A stretch of DNA of 64,000 nt from Mesostigma viride (GCA_009746045.1 RPFO01000189.1:952248-1016247); one strand, 5' to 3'; positions 1 through 10,587 are shown, counted from the first letter of the stretch. The notes: generated by a model from the sequence alone, not told the origin. Program-made: numbers and translations.

Positions 1-184
1 ACATGTCCCTATTACTCCTATGGGGCATGCTACCTATTCTGCACGTTTGCTCATGGCGTAGGGACACTTGATCTGTGTGCAACCGATAATACGCTGGAAA
101 TTAAATCAATCAAGTGCAAATATGGTAGTTCTTGCAGATTTGTATGACAACATTGTTATTGTTATATGGTGCATGGGGGTGGGG

Positions 185-505
185 TTAGAAACCCCCACCC
201 CCACCCCACTTTACCCCACTTCACCCCACTTCACCCCACTTCACCTGGGCACTTCACCCCACTTCACCCCACTTCACCCCACCCCCCACCCCCACCCCAC
301 CCCCACCCCCACCCCCACCCCCACCCCACCCCCACCCCCACCCCCACCCCCACCCCCACCCCCCCCCCCACCCCCCCCCCCCCACCCCCACCCCCCCCCC
401 CCCCACCCCCACCCCCACCCCCACCCCCACCCCCACCCCCACCCCCACCCCCACCCCCACCCCCACCCCCACCCCCACCCCCACCCCACCCCCACCCCCA
501 CCATA
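185..505. repeat. C-rich CCCCA/CCCCCA low-complexity tract
   Basis: Some 320 bases of CCCCA, CCCCCA and CTTCACCCCA units with pure C runs. The minus strand is almost only G and T, so G-quadruplexes are possible. Proline/histidine and glycine/valine reading frames across it are products of the repeat and not genes. It is not a TTTAGGG-type telomere, and non-repetitive sequence follows it. Confidence 0.9.
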
Positions 506-567
506 TAACAACAACATAACAACACCACGATAAGAAATGACATCGTGGTGCAGTCGCCACCGCCGTC

Positions 568-607
568 ATCAAGGAGACAACCTGCGCAGGCCAGAAATCG
601 GGAGAAT
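568..607 (+). repeat. Dispersed ~40 bp motif, copy 1
   Basis: Contains AAGGAGACAAC, GCGCAGGCCAGAAAT and CGGGAGAAT. The same word recurs at 60219-60260 (+), 18921-18950 (-) and 50402-50431 (-), with weaker copies at 25592-25616 and 59576-59598. Its origin is unknown. Confidence 0.6.
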
Positions 608-1342
608 TCGGGCAATCATGTACAAGACAACAGGCTCCAGGTCAGCCAAGCGCTCGTACATGCGAAACTTGATGACTGGGTCTGCAATCGCCATAATCCA
701 AGTGATGCACATGTACAACCACGTCATAACTCGGAAGCTTTGGATTAGGATCATAAAAGATTGACTCAAACAATTACCGTGCTAGCAAGATGTGGGCAAG
801 AGAATGCACCCATGGTTGTTGTAATGGTGTAAAAAGGGTGCCAGATTTTCAAGTAAGGAATCATGAATAACCATGCCGCACCTCATGGCCATGCATATAC
901 ATGGTGGCAAAAAATTTCACATCATCCACGCGGCCATGTGTGTGCCTGCACGTGTATGGTTGTGAAAATTGACAGCATTTTTACTATGCACACGCCCATG
1001 TATGCATGATTGCCTATGACGTCCACGCAGGCATTAAAATTCACAAGGCCTCGCATTCGATCGTGCTTGCAAAAAACTGTCCATCAACACAATACGCCTA
1101 GCCTGCAGCCTGCATGTAGTGCATGGTTGCACAAAACAGAACTACATGAACACAATGAATGAATGCACAAACTTTGTGCCCACACTTGGAATTACCCCAA
1201 ACTGAACAACGCGGTTATAATGCACATGGCCTCACATTTACTCATGCGAAAACCCTTTAAGCATCAGCACAATGGCCATCATGGGGAACCCAGCAACGGG
1301 ATTCGTGATTGGAAGGATTCTGAATCACGCACCTATGTTCAG
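608..1342. other. No recognisable gene
   Basis: AT-richer sequence with several short stretches reading like one another (for example GCACATG/CATGGC words). No domain, RNA gene or clear repeat was seen. Confidence 0.5.
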
Positions 1343-1591
1343 TCATATTTGCAAAGAACCGACATCGGGTTGACCAGAGCTGACGTCCACGGACCACTCT
1401 TCGTCACTGGAATTCCCTTCATTATCCTCAGAACTTGAATCGCTGGGCTCAGAGCTTGAACCAGCTGCGACGTGTAGAAACTGCCCCGGCTTCTTGGTCG
1501 GTAAGAGAATGCCTTTCTGGGTGCGCACCAGCTTCCAAAACTTCTCCGAATCCCCGGAATCTGAAGACCCCCCGGAATCTGTTCTTGCCAA
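1343..1591 (-). CDS. Hypothetical small acidic Ser-rich protein or exon
   Basis: An 82-codon ATG reading frame on the minus strand. The N-terminal third is Ser/Gly/Asp-rich, a short basic middle contains FWKLVRTQKG, and the C-terminal half is Ser/Glu/Asp-rich (SSSEDNEG, SSDEEWSVD). No family is recognised. A 16 bp palindrome lies about 30 bases upstream of its start. It could be an exon of a lost transposon gene or a chance frame. The 3993-4265 minus-strand ORF has a similar acidic, disordered look, and the two lie either side of an apparent 2.3 kb insertion. Confidence 0.3.
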   Translation of the reverse strand: MARTDSGGSSDSGDSEKFWKLVRTQKGILLPTKKPGQFLHVAAGSSSEPSDSSSEDNEGNSSDEEWSVDVSSGQPDVGSLQI

Positions 1592-1621
1592 AACGGCCTC
1601 CTGTCCATCTTCCCAGTAAAA

Positions 1622-1637
1622 GTCCTAAATTTAGGAC
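1622..1637. repeat. Perfect 16 bp palindrome, copy 1
   Basis: GTCCTAAATTTAGGAC is its own reverse complement. Together with flanking bases it is shared with 3967-3982 as a 20 bp repeat. Looser copies of the half-site (TTAGGACCATTAGGACC) lie near 1815-1840. Confidence 0.7.
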
Positions 1638-1978
1638 CAAGTGGAATTAAAAAATATATATGCAAACATTAAAATTTGACCCTGGCATTCGTGCCCATGA
1701 CAGATAACACACTTTTTTAGTTTCTATCAAAAACCTGGGGTCAAATAATTACATTTAGTGCATGAATGGGCCCTGCCACCTGCCAGACCTCAAAGCGCGA
1801 ATTTGGCCAAAATGTGGGTTTTAGGACCATTAGGACCAATTATTGCCAACGCATGACCATGCTATCCACACGGTCCCTTGAGCATCTTACAAGCGCTAGG
1901 GGACCCTACGAGGCCTTGGGATGGCGGGGCAGCGTATAACAAGGCCATACCCTGCTGTGGCTGCCTCTATATATACGC

Positions 1979-2458
1979 GTGTCTCTATATATCCGGTCCG
2001 AGGATGCGGATGGCGCTGCCTTCTATTCCCCCAACCACCGGCCTGACATCGTGGTGCTGGACTTTGAGGGGGGTGGCCGGCATCTGCTTATTGACGTTTC
2101 GGTGGCGCGGCCCTTGGCTCTTAGCCACGTGGCTGGGGCCTCCCTCACGGCAGGTTACACGGCGGACCGGGCGGAGCGGGCCAAGCTCCTGGCCTACGGC
2201 GACGTCGGGCACCATCGTGTGGTGCCCTTTGTCCTGGAGGAGTTTGGGGCCATGGGGCCCCTGACCTCCGCCTTCTTCAAGGAGTGTTGCCGGCTCCGGG
2301 AGGACCGGCTGGACCTGGAGGGCCAGCGGGCCCCATGGTCGGCGCGGACCTGGACGTCATATTGGCGTCAGCGCTTGTCGGTGGCGCTGACTCGGGCCAT
2401 GGCTGACATCATGCTCCGCCGTACGCGGGCTGATTTTGCGGTGCAGCAGGGCTATTAG
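1979..2458 (+). pseudogene. Non-LTR retrotransposon RT C-terminus with PD-(D/E)XK-like endonuclease motif
   Basis: The frame reads RPDIVVLDF...LLIDVSV, then a helix with AERAKLLAYGD, then a Trp/Arg-rich tail ending in a stop at 2456-2458. This order (RPD, IDV about 15 residues on, K...Y downstream) matches the restriction-like endonuclease found C-terminal to reverse transcriptase in R2-type and related algal non-LTR elements. No RT palm (YADD) lies upstream here, so only the last ~160 codons remain. The frame has no convincing ATG and is best read as a 5'-truncated copy. The family call rests on motif order only. Confidence 0.5.
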
Positions 2459-3814
2459 GTTCCTCCCGTTAGGCGTTTCCATTGGTCTTATCGTAGTATA
2501 GAGCTTTGACATGGCTCTGTATATAGGTTTATAGCTGGGCGTTTGCTTTGGTTTGAGTGATTTCACTCTGCTGTAAGTAATTATATTTTTAATATATACG
2601 CGTGATTAACGGTGTCACAGATGGTGCAGGTAATGCAATATAGGGTTGCATGGTTGCTGAGGTTGCCCGGCTTGAACATGGCCCACCCCTTGCGGTAAAC
2701 TTTCTCTAAGCATATGCCAAACCTTCTTTGACATCACGGACATGCTGGCCACCACCCAGCGATGAAAAAACATTGCATTTGCATTGCAACTAACACATGA
2801 ATGCAGCCAAATCAAGTTACAAAACAACGTTGTGCTAACATGCAACGCTTTGTGAGCGAATTCAGGGTGCATGTAACACGTAAACCATACTGTATATACT
2901 GTCTGAGAACACCCTGAACGACTGCAGGCCATAGGACAATGGTTTATAACTAACACATGAGTAAAACTGCTCTTACGCATGTGTGTTTTAGCTGCAGCGG
3001 ACGACGAAGATAGAGACGTAAAAAATTGTATGACGTAAACCAACTATGTGTGACAGTTATGTGCACAGAGAGCGTCCCCTCTTTTTAGGCATAGCTGGCT
3101 GACTCAAAACACCACGACAGCGTTGCCAGTTACACTCATGATCTATGACAACCCGGCACTTACCTGCTACTTACGTCGCCTCATTCCAGATGGTTGCAAA
3201 AAAGTCGCTGAAATCCGCAGCGAGGTCAGCTTTCCGAGAGCTGAGCGCACCAAGGCTGGCCAACCGGTTCGACAATGATATAAACCACGCTTGTGCTGCG
3301 TTCTAGGTCCAAGAAATACCGAAAGTGAAGACCTATAAGGTGCGCTCGCTGCCCAGCCTGAACGTCCCTAAAACATGGTCGACAATGGAAATCGGGCAAG
3401 AATATCACGGCCCAGGCGCTCCCATGTCAAATACTCCGTTTCTAAACTCCAGACTATAATAAAAATCGTCCACAAAAATTTCCTGGCTTGATTCGCACCA
3501 CCATTGCTAATACACTAACATGTTTGTGCCAAAATCGACCCTCCGCGAGCAGGCGATCTGCGACCCATTTGTGTTGTGCCGCTGTGATACAGCGCTACAC
3601 ATAAAAACTTGCGCAGAAAATATTCACAGCCTTTAAGCATAACTAACAACCTTTCGTTTTTGCTACTGGGCGCCCGAAATGATAAACGCACGTGAAAACG
3701 CCGGCCACGATTGTCAGGTCGCCATATCCACCTCACTTCATTCCCGCACCCACTTTTTCGCTCCAAAATCGGTTATATTTTTGGTCGAGGTACCTACTTT
3801 CCCGCCATTATACC
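2459..3814. other. No recognisable gene
   Basis: Probable 3' region of the truncated retroelement followed by unassigned sequence. Short open frames on both strands show no domain or composition typical of the exons elsewhere in the window. Confidence 0.45.
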
Positions 3815-3905
3815 CGGTACCCGGGTACGGAATCCGGGTACCATGTGCCGGTACCACGGGTCGGGTACATCATGCCGGGTACGGTCCACATGGGGTACGG
3901 TCCAT
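3815..3905. repeat. GGGTAC-rich short-period repeat
   Basis: At least eight GGTAC/GGGTAC words in about 90 bases (GGTACCCGGGTACGG, CCGGGTACCATG, CGGGTACGGTCCA), several self-complementary, followed by a run of ten C. A degenerate tandem repeat able to form hairpins. Confidence 0.6.
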
Positions 3906-3966
3906 ATAGTGACCCCCCCCCCCCGGTACCTCGGTTATAGTGACCACTAGGACGATTTAGGACAAA

Positions 3967-3982
3967 GTCCTAAATTTAGGAC
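3967..3982. repeat. Perfect 16 bp palindrome, copy 2
   Basis: Same GTCCTAAATTTAGGAC as at 1622. Read on the minus strand both copies sit in GGTCCTAAATTTAGGACTTT, so they also form a direct repeat around 1638-3966. Confidence 0.7.
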
Positions 3983-3992
3983 CGTGGGATGA

Positions 3993-4265
3993 TTAACACT
4001 CCGCTTCATTCCCTTGCCGGTTGTAAGTCTCAGAAGCCAAGGATGCAGAAGCTGGTTGTTCTTCCTGGATCACTGTAAGACCTGAAGGCGATGCCTTGGT
4101 ACTTATGTCCTCATCATTTGTAGAGGACGCTAGGTCTGGGGTGGAGTTCAACTCATCATCAACATCAACGCTGGGCTGGACCTTCACCGGTGTAGAGGCC
4201 CCGGAAGCTGCCTCATAAGCAGCCTCCGAATCTGCCTCTGAACCATGATGAAGCGCTTTATCCAT
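3993..4265 (-). CDS. Hypothetical small acidic protein
   Basis: A 90-codon ATG frame starting MDKALHHGSEADSE. It is rich in Ser, Glu, Asp and Ala throughout, with no predicted membrane segment and no domain I know. It ends just before palindrome copy 2. It may be a short disordered protein, a first exon, or chance. Confidence 0.3.
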   Translation of the reverse strand: MDKALHHGSEADSEAAYEAASGASTPVKVQPSVDVDDELNSTPDLASSTNDEDISTKASPSGLTVIQEEQPASASLASETYNRQGNEAEC

Positions 4266-4489
4266 CGTTTCAAGAAGAAAAACAAGCTATATGTACCGCT
4301 AGCTGCTCACGTAGTGTAAGTATTTATGCAGTTAACGATACTTGATAATAAAGCCACGTCGAATTATATACAATACGTATGTGCGGTGTAGTGAAATATA
4401 GGTCTTGGTAGTGATATGTGACCACTTGTGTGTACATGTACACAGTACAGTACACCGCCTCACGGGTACGTGGGCTGTTCCCACACCAC

Positions 4490-4930
4490 GTGGAAGTGGG
4501 ACGTTTGCGTACTACGTAGCCGTGAAAGTGGGACGGTTCGCGTACCACTTAGCCGTGAAAGTGGGACGGTTCGCGTACCACGTAGCCGTGGAAGTGGGCT
4601 GTATGCGCCTGTGGGACGGTCTCAACCACAATCTGAGTACGTGGAACAGGTGCCCCACCTTGCCGCGTAGGTGGGACAGTCCCATCCAAAATCCGAGTAC
4701 GTGGAACATGTGGCCCACCTTGCTGCGTAGGTGGAACAGTCCCATCCAAAATCTGAGTACGAGGAACAGGTGCCCCACCTTGCTGCGTAGGTGGAACAGT
4801 CCCCATCCAAAATCTGAGTACGTGGAACAGGTGCCCCACCTTGCTGCGTTGAGTTGCTGCGTTGGTGGGACTGGCTCTTCCAAAATCTGAGTACGTGGAA
4901 CAGGTGGCCCACCTTGCTGTGTTGGTCGGT
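4490..4930 (+). repeat. Left subterminal GTGGGAC array
   Basis: Three ~33 bp units (GTGGGACGGTTCGCGTACCA plus TAGCCGTGAAA) followed by four to five ~60 bp units built on GTAGGTGGAACAG, CATCCAAAATCTGAG and TACGTGGAACAGGTG. The core CAAAATCTGAGTACGTGG is related to CAAAATTCAGGT(N)GGTGGGACAG in the right array, where it lies inverted. Such arrays are typical transposase-binding regions of large DNA transposons. Confidence 0.8.
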
Positions 4931-4949
4931 GGGCTGTCGCATCCACAAT

Positions 4950-5205
4950 AACCGTACATCAGTACACGTGGCACTGTAGGCGCCCCACCTTATGAATTCC
5001 CCTTCTGCCGGCGTAATTAACATGGTATACTGTAAGGAGGTGAGAGGAGGTGAGAGAGGCACACGCTGGCTACGTACAGTACGTGGCACGTGACTTTTGT
5101 TAGAGAGTGCTAGTCAGCTGCATCAGTTAATGATCAATTAACTAATTATTGAACACGTGACTGCATCCGTGGTCTGAGGACTCTAACTATATACGGTGAG
5201 CCGCT
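4950..5205 (+). promoter_or_regulatory. Transposase 5' region
   Basis: Between the subterminal array and the transposase ATG. It holds a GGAGGTGAGA direct repeat (5036-5056) and a TATA-like CTATATACGG about 15-20 bases before the ATG. AACACGTGACTGC near 5152 resembles the LINE 3' tail motif seen at 19060 and 60110. No defined promoter element is proven. Confidence 0.3.
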
Positions 5206-5671
5206 ATGGCGAGCGGCTCAGGCGAGCCGGAGTGCAGTCCATCATCCGCAGGGCCAGCTGTCGGCGGCTCGGGTGATGCGGCCCCCGCAGGTCTGGACCT
5301 GCAAGCTTTCTTGTGCCGCATGTCACCGAGGACGAGGGAAAAGCAACTACGACAGGCAGGGCTAACCACGGCATCAGAAGCGGGGCTGGTAAACTCCGAC
5401 AAACCAGCTGACAAGGGCGAAAAAGTAAGCCGTGCGCCGCGAGATGAAATTACGTTCAGGGATATGCGCACCAAGCGGAAGATTCTGGACGCCTTTCACG
5501 AGAGCGGATTGTCGCAGCGCCAATTCTGCAAAACTAGCGACCCCCAGTTACGTTAAATAGTGTAGGAACCTTTTGCCGCCTGAGGCAAATCGGTCCGTAA
5601 CACTATTTTGCCCGGAATAACCACTTCCGAGCACCCAAGTTAATTCGGCCGAATTAACTTGGGTGCTCGGA

Positions 5672-7634
5672 ATCGGGGTTCTTTGAACGGAGTTTCTTCT
5701 ATACGTGAATGCGGGAACAAGAGGCCGCTGGATGAGCGGCTTATAGGTCGTAGTGTTTACTCGTAGCTGTTTGGCTAGAGCTTTTGTGATTAGTAGATGC
5801 AATATAGTGCATGGTTGAAAAATGAATTAAATAAAATGTGCGTTCCGCGCTTGGGTTGATTATACCCGGGCGGAACGGGGCGTGAGGTGCAGTGCCCCTG
5901 AAAAGAACAACCTACGCATTATTTAATACTAGCCGTGCAGGTTCGGGATATTCTACCCCCGGTCTGTACGGTTAGCGTCTTACTAGCATCCACTAAACAT
6001 AAGGGTTTAATGACGTCAGTTAGCTAGGGATAAGGGAGGTTTTGCGACTAAAAGCCGCTCTGGCTGGTTTTGTCGGCCTCTTTCTTTGCTCGTTGTCGTT
6101 GCGGCGGCAGCCGCAGCTATGGGTGCTGCGGAGCAAAATCCCAAAAGCACTGGTTGCACTGGCCACTTGGCCAGTGGTGAGACTTCCAGTTGTTAACCGG
6201 CCAGGCGTAGTTCCTCGCTCGGTTAACTAAAAGAAAAGAAAATGATTACCTCCGGTCCGCACCTTTTCCCCAGCTTGGGGTCTTTGGTGGGCCGGATGCC
6301 GTGACAGGTGCTCAACTGTCGCTTGGTCGGCCCAGTGCGCGAGCTGGTGCTCCGTACCTGGGGATGCTTGCACCCCGGGTTGGAGCCGGATGGCTGGCAC
6401 TGGCGACCCGTGTCTCGGTCCGCGGCCTGCGGCTTTTTCTTCGGAAATTGCTGCTGGCCAGCAAACTTTGCAATTGCCTTCCGCCGAGGGGGGGTGGTTG
6501 GGGCTGGGGACGGCGATGGGAAAAGCGCCTAAGCTAGAAATTTTTTCCCCACGCATAGAAACCTCGGGGGGGAATGCGGTCTTGGCTGAACGGACTCTCG
6601 TTCAGCCAGGTGCCTGGGGCTGTGGCCTCGGGCATCCGGGCTGGCGGGGCCTGGGCTAGGTCCACGTTTTTTCTCGAAGCACCCCGGGTCTATGGGGAGA
6701 CGGCCATAGCGGTACCGACTCGGGGCCCCGAGAGGGGTCATGATAGGCTGGCCGTGCGCAATCGCAGTGCAAATGCGCTGGGCCTTTTTGGGCCTGGCCA
6801 TGCATCCACAGCCGCCGGGCACACGCCTCCCGATGTGGGGGGGCTCCCGTTTTGCGGCAGGGCGGTCACTTGTGACAACGAGCAAGGTGGAGTGCGGCTT
6901 CAAGGGAAAGCCAGGGCGGGGGTGATTGGGCAACGTACTTCATGAAGGGCCTTGAACGGCGTGCCTCCGGGCATGTCAATTAGTGTCACATGTATGCTTC
7001 CACTTATTGTTTTAATGAAGATGCTGGTTTTTGTGGGAGCTACGTGGGACATGAATCGGGGTTCTTTGAACGGAGTTTCTTCTATACGTGAATGCGGGAA
7101 CAAGAGGCCGCTGGATGAGCGGCTTATAGGTCGTAGTGTTTACTCGTAGCTGTTTGGCTAGAGCTTTTGTGATTAGTAGATGCAATATAGTGCATGGTTG
7201 AAAAATGAATTAAATAAAATGTGCGTTCCGCGCTTGGGTTGATTATACCCGGGCGGAACGGGGCGTGAGGTGCAGTGCCCCTGAAAAGAACAACCTACGC
7301 ATTATTTAATACTAGCCGTGCAGGTTCGGGATATTCTACCCCCGGTCTGTACGGTTAGCGTCTTACTAGCATCCACTAAACATAAGGGTTTAATGACGTC
7401 AGTTAGCTAGGGATAAGGGAGGTTTTGCGACTAAAAGCCGCTCTGGCTGGTTTTGTCGGCCTCTTTCTTTGCTCCCCACCCACCCACCCGTGTCTTGGTT
7501 GCCTCTAGGGCAACGTACTTCATGAAGGGCCTTGAACGGCGTGCCTCCGGGCATGTCAATTAGTGTCACATGTATGCTTCCACTTATTGTTTTAATGAAG
7601 ATGCTGGTTTTTGTGGGAGCTACGTGGGACATGA
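5672..7634. repeat. Insert with two X-Y modules inside palindrome P1
   Basis: X1 5672-6090 and X2 7055-7473 are 419 bp direct repeats; Y1 6928-7054 and Y2 7508-7634 are 127 bp direct repeats. Order: X1, 837 bp GC-rich spacer, Y1, X2, 34 bp spacer, Y2. The whole block interrupts P1 between CTCGGA and AGTGG. On the minus strand each Y has an ATG frame with SIFIKTISGSIHVTLIDMPG followed by a GTACGT donor; this faintly recalls the first strand pair of a ubiquitin-like fold. The relation is a guess. No complete gene is present. Confidence 0.7.
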
Positions 7635-7798
7635 AGTGGTTATTCCGGGCAAAATAGTGTTACGGACCGATTTGCCTCAGGCGGCAAAAGGTTCCTACAC
7701 TATTTAACGTAACTAAAACCTGGCCTCGTGGAGGGGGGACGAAGAGCCCGAGACATCCGCCTAGGCCGCTGAGCACGCACCACTAAATGCGCCGGAGC

Positions 7799-7887
7799 TG
7801 CCTCAGTGAGGATTCGAACCCCTGATCTCCAAGGTGCACGGGTTTTAGTTACGTTAAATAGTGTAGGAACCTTTTGCCGCCTGAGGC
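7799..7887 (-). other. tRNA-like unit 1 (89 nt) across P2 and S1
   Basis: On the minus strand GCCTCAG pairs with CTGAGGC as a 7 bp acceptor stem followed by A, and AGGGGTTCGAATCCTC gives a T-arm and a perfect B-box (GGTTCGAATCC). The 5' half comes from the palindrome arm and the 3' half from the spacer. D- and anticodon arms are not convincing and it is 16 nt too long for an ordinary tRNA. Likely a tRNA-derived SINE head or pseudo-tRNA. Confidence 0.4.
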
Positions 7888-8136
7888 AAATCGGTCCGTA
7901 ACACTATTTTGCCCGGAATAACCACTTCCGAGCACCCAAGTTAATTCGGCCGAATTAACTTGGGTGCTCGGAAGTGGTTATTCCGGGCAAAATAGTGTTA
8001 CGGACCGATTTGCCTCAGGCGGCAAAAGGTTCCTACACTATTTAACGTAACTAAAACCTGGCCTCGTGGAGGGGGGACGAAGAGCCCGAGACATCCGCCT
8101 AGGCCGCTGAGCACGCACCACTAAATGCGCCGGAGC

Positions 8137-8225
8137 TGCCTCAGTGAGGATTCGAACCCCTGACCTCCAAGGTGCACGGGTTTTAGTTACGTTAAATAGT
8201 GTAGGAACCTTTTGCCGCCTGAGGC
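8137..8225 (-). other. tRNA-like unit 2 (89 nt) across P3 and S2
   Basis: Same 7 bp acceptor pairing and B-box as unit 1, with GGAGGTC in place of GGAGATC before the T-arm. Confidence 0.4.
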
Positions 8226-8286
8226 CGAATTAACTTGGGTGCTCGGAAGTGGTTATTCCGGGCAAAATAGTGTTCCGGCCCGATTT

Positions 8287-8375
8287 GCCTCAGGCGGCAA
8301 AAGGTTCCGGCACTATTTAACGTAACTAAAACCTGTGCACCTTGGAGGTCAGGGGTTCGAATCCTCACTGAGGCA
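8287..8375 (+). other. tRNA-like unit 3 (89 nt), inverted, across P3 and S3
   Basis: Same unit on the plus strand because spacer S3 is flipped. GGTTCCGGCAC replaces GGTTCCTACAC, making a GGC...GCC-like D-stem slightly more plausible. Confidence 0.4.
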
Positions 8376-10139
8376 GCTCCGGCGCATTTAGTGGTGCGTG
8401 CTCAGCGGCCTAGGCGGATGTCTCGGGCTCTTCGTCCCCCCTCCACGAGGCCAGGTTTTAGTTACGTTAAATAGTGCCGGAACCTTTTGCCGCCTGAGGC
8501 AAATCGGGCCGGAACACTATTTTGCCCGGAATAACCACTTCCGAGCACCCAAGTTAATTCGGCCGAATTAACTTGGGTGCTCGGAAGTGGTTATTCCGGG
8601 CAAAATAGTGTTACGGACCGATTTGCCTCAGGCGGCAAAAGGTTCCTACACTATTTAACGTAACTCCCCCCCATCCCGATTTCAACCTTCAGCCGCATGC
8701 TCACAGAGGAGGCGGCCATCAAGGCTGCAGCAGACAACCCCAAGCTAGCGGGGAAGAAGTGCCCAAGTCGTGTCAGAAACCCGACTACGGCCAAGTTTCC
8801 CTTGGTGGAGAAAGAGGTGGCCACTGAGATTCGCGAGTATCGGAGCAAGGGGTACATGGTCAACCGCGCGCTTGTGCGCGTAAGTTTATTTCCATCATAA
8901 TTGTCGGTATTTTTCCTGCTGCATTTTGTACATGTCGCACTAGTTTGCTGAGTTTCGATTGTTTCATGAGTATGCATGCAGCCCGGCCCCGTGAGTATTT
9001 GACGTGGAAGAGCCGAAAGTATGTAATGGTCTTCTTCGTTGCATGCAGCCAAATGATGCAGCGTAACCACCCAGCAACGGGTGATCATGAATTATGTAAG
9101 GGTTGGAAACTAGCAGTCTTGCTCATTTCTTGGCGATATCCCAGCTGCCCCCCCTTTATTTGAAAGATATTGCTCATGATGCAGGGCAGTGTCACGAGAT
9201 AATCAGTTGGGCTTAAGCAGCTACCTGCACCAAAGAAACCTTTTTTGCTGCCTAAAATGTTCTTCTTGTCCTGTTTTAATATTTGTTTGTGCAATGCATG
9301 TTGTGCAGAACATGATGTTCAAGTCCATGCGCAAGCTTCACCCTGAGAACGCGAAAATTTTCGTGTGCAGCGACGGCTTCTTGACCAAGTTTCGGCTCAG
9401 GCACGGCTTCACAACCCGCCTTCGCACCAATGTGAAGTCCCAGGCACGCTCAGCTGAGGAGAAGATGGCGACCATGCAAGGGTTCGTCGAGAGGGTGCAA
9501 GGCTACCTCGTGTCCATGCCTCACAAGGGCAGCGCGGACCATCCGGTCAACGAATTCGACGAGTTGTGGGGCAACTTCCCATCGTGGCTCAGATGGTGCT
9601 TCGATGAAACTCCCGCAACTTTCAACAACCCTGCGAGAGAGACGTGGGACGAGAAGGGGAAAAAGGAGGTGTGGGTGGCAGGCCAGGCGGGTTCAGCATC
9701 GGACAAACGCTGGTGCACATTCATCATCCCCTACAGCGCAGGGAAGGGCCCACACTCACCCGTCATGCAGCCACGCCCCGCAGTGATCTTCGGCGGCGCA
9801 GGGAACGTCATGGCTTCAGAGAAGGACAGCTACCATCCCGACGTGGACGTCTATTTCCAGGCATGTCCGCCTTCATGTTATAATTATATGTGCATTATTA
9901 TTTTATTACATTATTACGTACATTCAGACTGTGTACCACTCATCTGAAAATATTGTACGTATGCCAACCTCACCTCCAGCATTTTTTTCGTCTAGCAGTA
10001 TGTAGGGTAATTTTATATTTTCACTATTACTACTACTCTTATATTTTAGCTAATAAAGTAATATTTATTAGTTTACTCTAATACTGTACATAAATAAACT
10101 GATTCAAATAAATATATTGGTTACGTTTGGTTATAGTGT

Positions 10140-10551
10140 CTTCCTTCCTTCCTTCCTTCCTTCCTTCCTTCCTTCCTTCCTTCCTTCCTTCCTTCCTTCC
10201 TTCCTTCCTTCCTTCCTTCCTTCCTTCCTTCCTTCCTTCCTTCCTTCCTTCCTTCCTTCCTTCCTTCCTTCCTTCCTTCCTTCCTTCCTTCCTTCCTTCC
10301 TTCCTTCCTTCCTTCCTTCCTTCCTTCCTTCCTTCCTTCCTTCCTTCCTTCCTTCCTTCCTTCCTTCCTTCCTTCCTTCCTTCCTTCCTTCCTTCCTTCC
10401 TTCCTTCCTTCCTTCCTTCCTTCCTTCCTTCCTTCCTTCCTTCCTTCCTTCCTTCCTTCCTTCCTTCCTTCCTTCCTTCCTTCCTTCCTTCCTTCCTTCC
10501 TTCCTTCCTTCCTTCCTTCCTTCCTTCCTTCCTTCCTTCCTTCCTTCCTTC
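10140..10551. repeat. (TTCC)n microsatellite, ~103 units
   Basis: About 412 uninterrupted bases of TTCC inside transposase intron 2. The Ser-Phe-Leu-Pro and Lys-Glu-Gly-Arg reading frames across it are artefacts. Confidence 0.98.
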
Positions 10552-10587
10552 GATCCGTCTTTAGCATAGTCCTCAACAATATATGTG

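Larger units (their letters stand above)
5546..8665. mobile_element. Palindrome-spacer array inserted in transposase exon 1
   Basis: Layout: P1 (5546-5671 and 7635-7714, split by a 1963 bp insert), spacer S1 7715-7846, P2 7847-8052, S2 8053-8184, P3 8185-8327 (63 bases missing from one arm), S3 8328-8459 in inverted orientation, P4 8460-8665. Complete P copies are 206 bp perfect or near-perfect palindromes starting AGTTACGTTAAATAGTG, and each S is 132 bp. The array lies between C-runs (5541-5545 and 8666-8672). Removing it joins the transposase frame KTSDP to IPISTFSRM. No protein of its own is evident, so it needs help in trans. Confidence 0.85.

Noticed and set aside
166..615. Proline/histidine and glycine/valine ORFs, or a telomere
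   Set aside because: Low-complexity C-rich tract. The unit is not a known plant or algal telomere repeat and ordinary sequence continues on the far side.
7799..8375. Functional tRNA genes
   Set aside because: Acceptor and T-arm fit, but there is no convincing D-arm or anticodon arm and the length is 89 nt; kept only as tRNA-like units.
10117..10579. Long Ser-Phe-Leu-Pro and Lys-Glu-Gly-Arg reading frames
   Set aside because: They are translations of the TTCC microsatellite, which has no stop in several frames.
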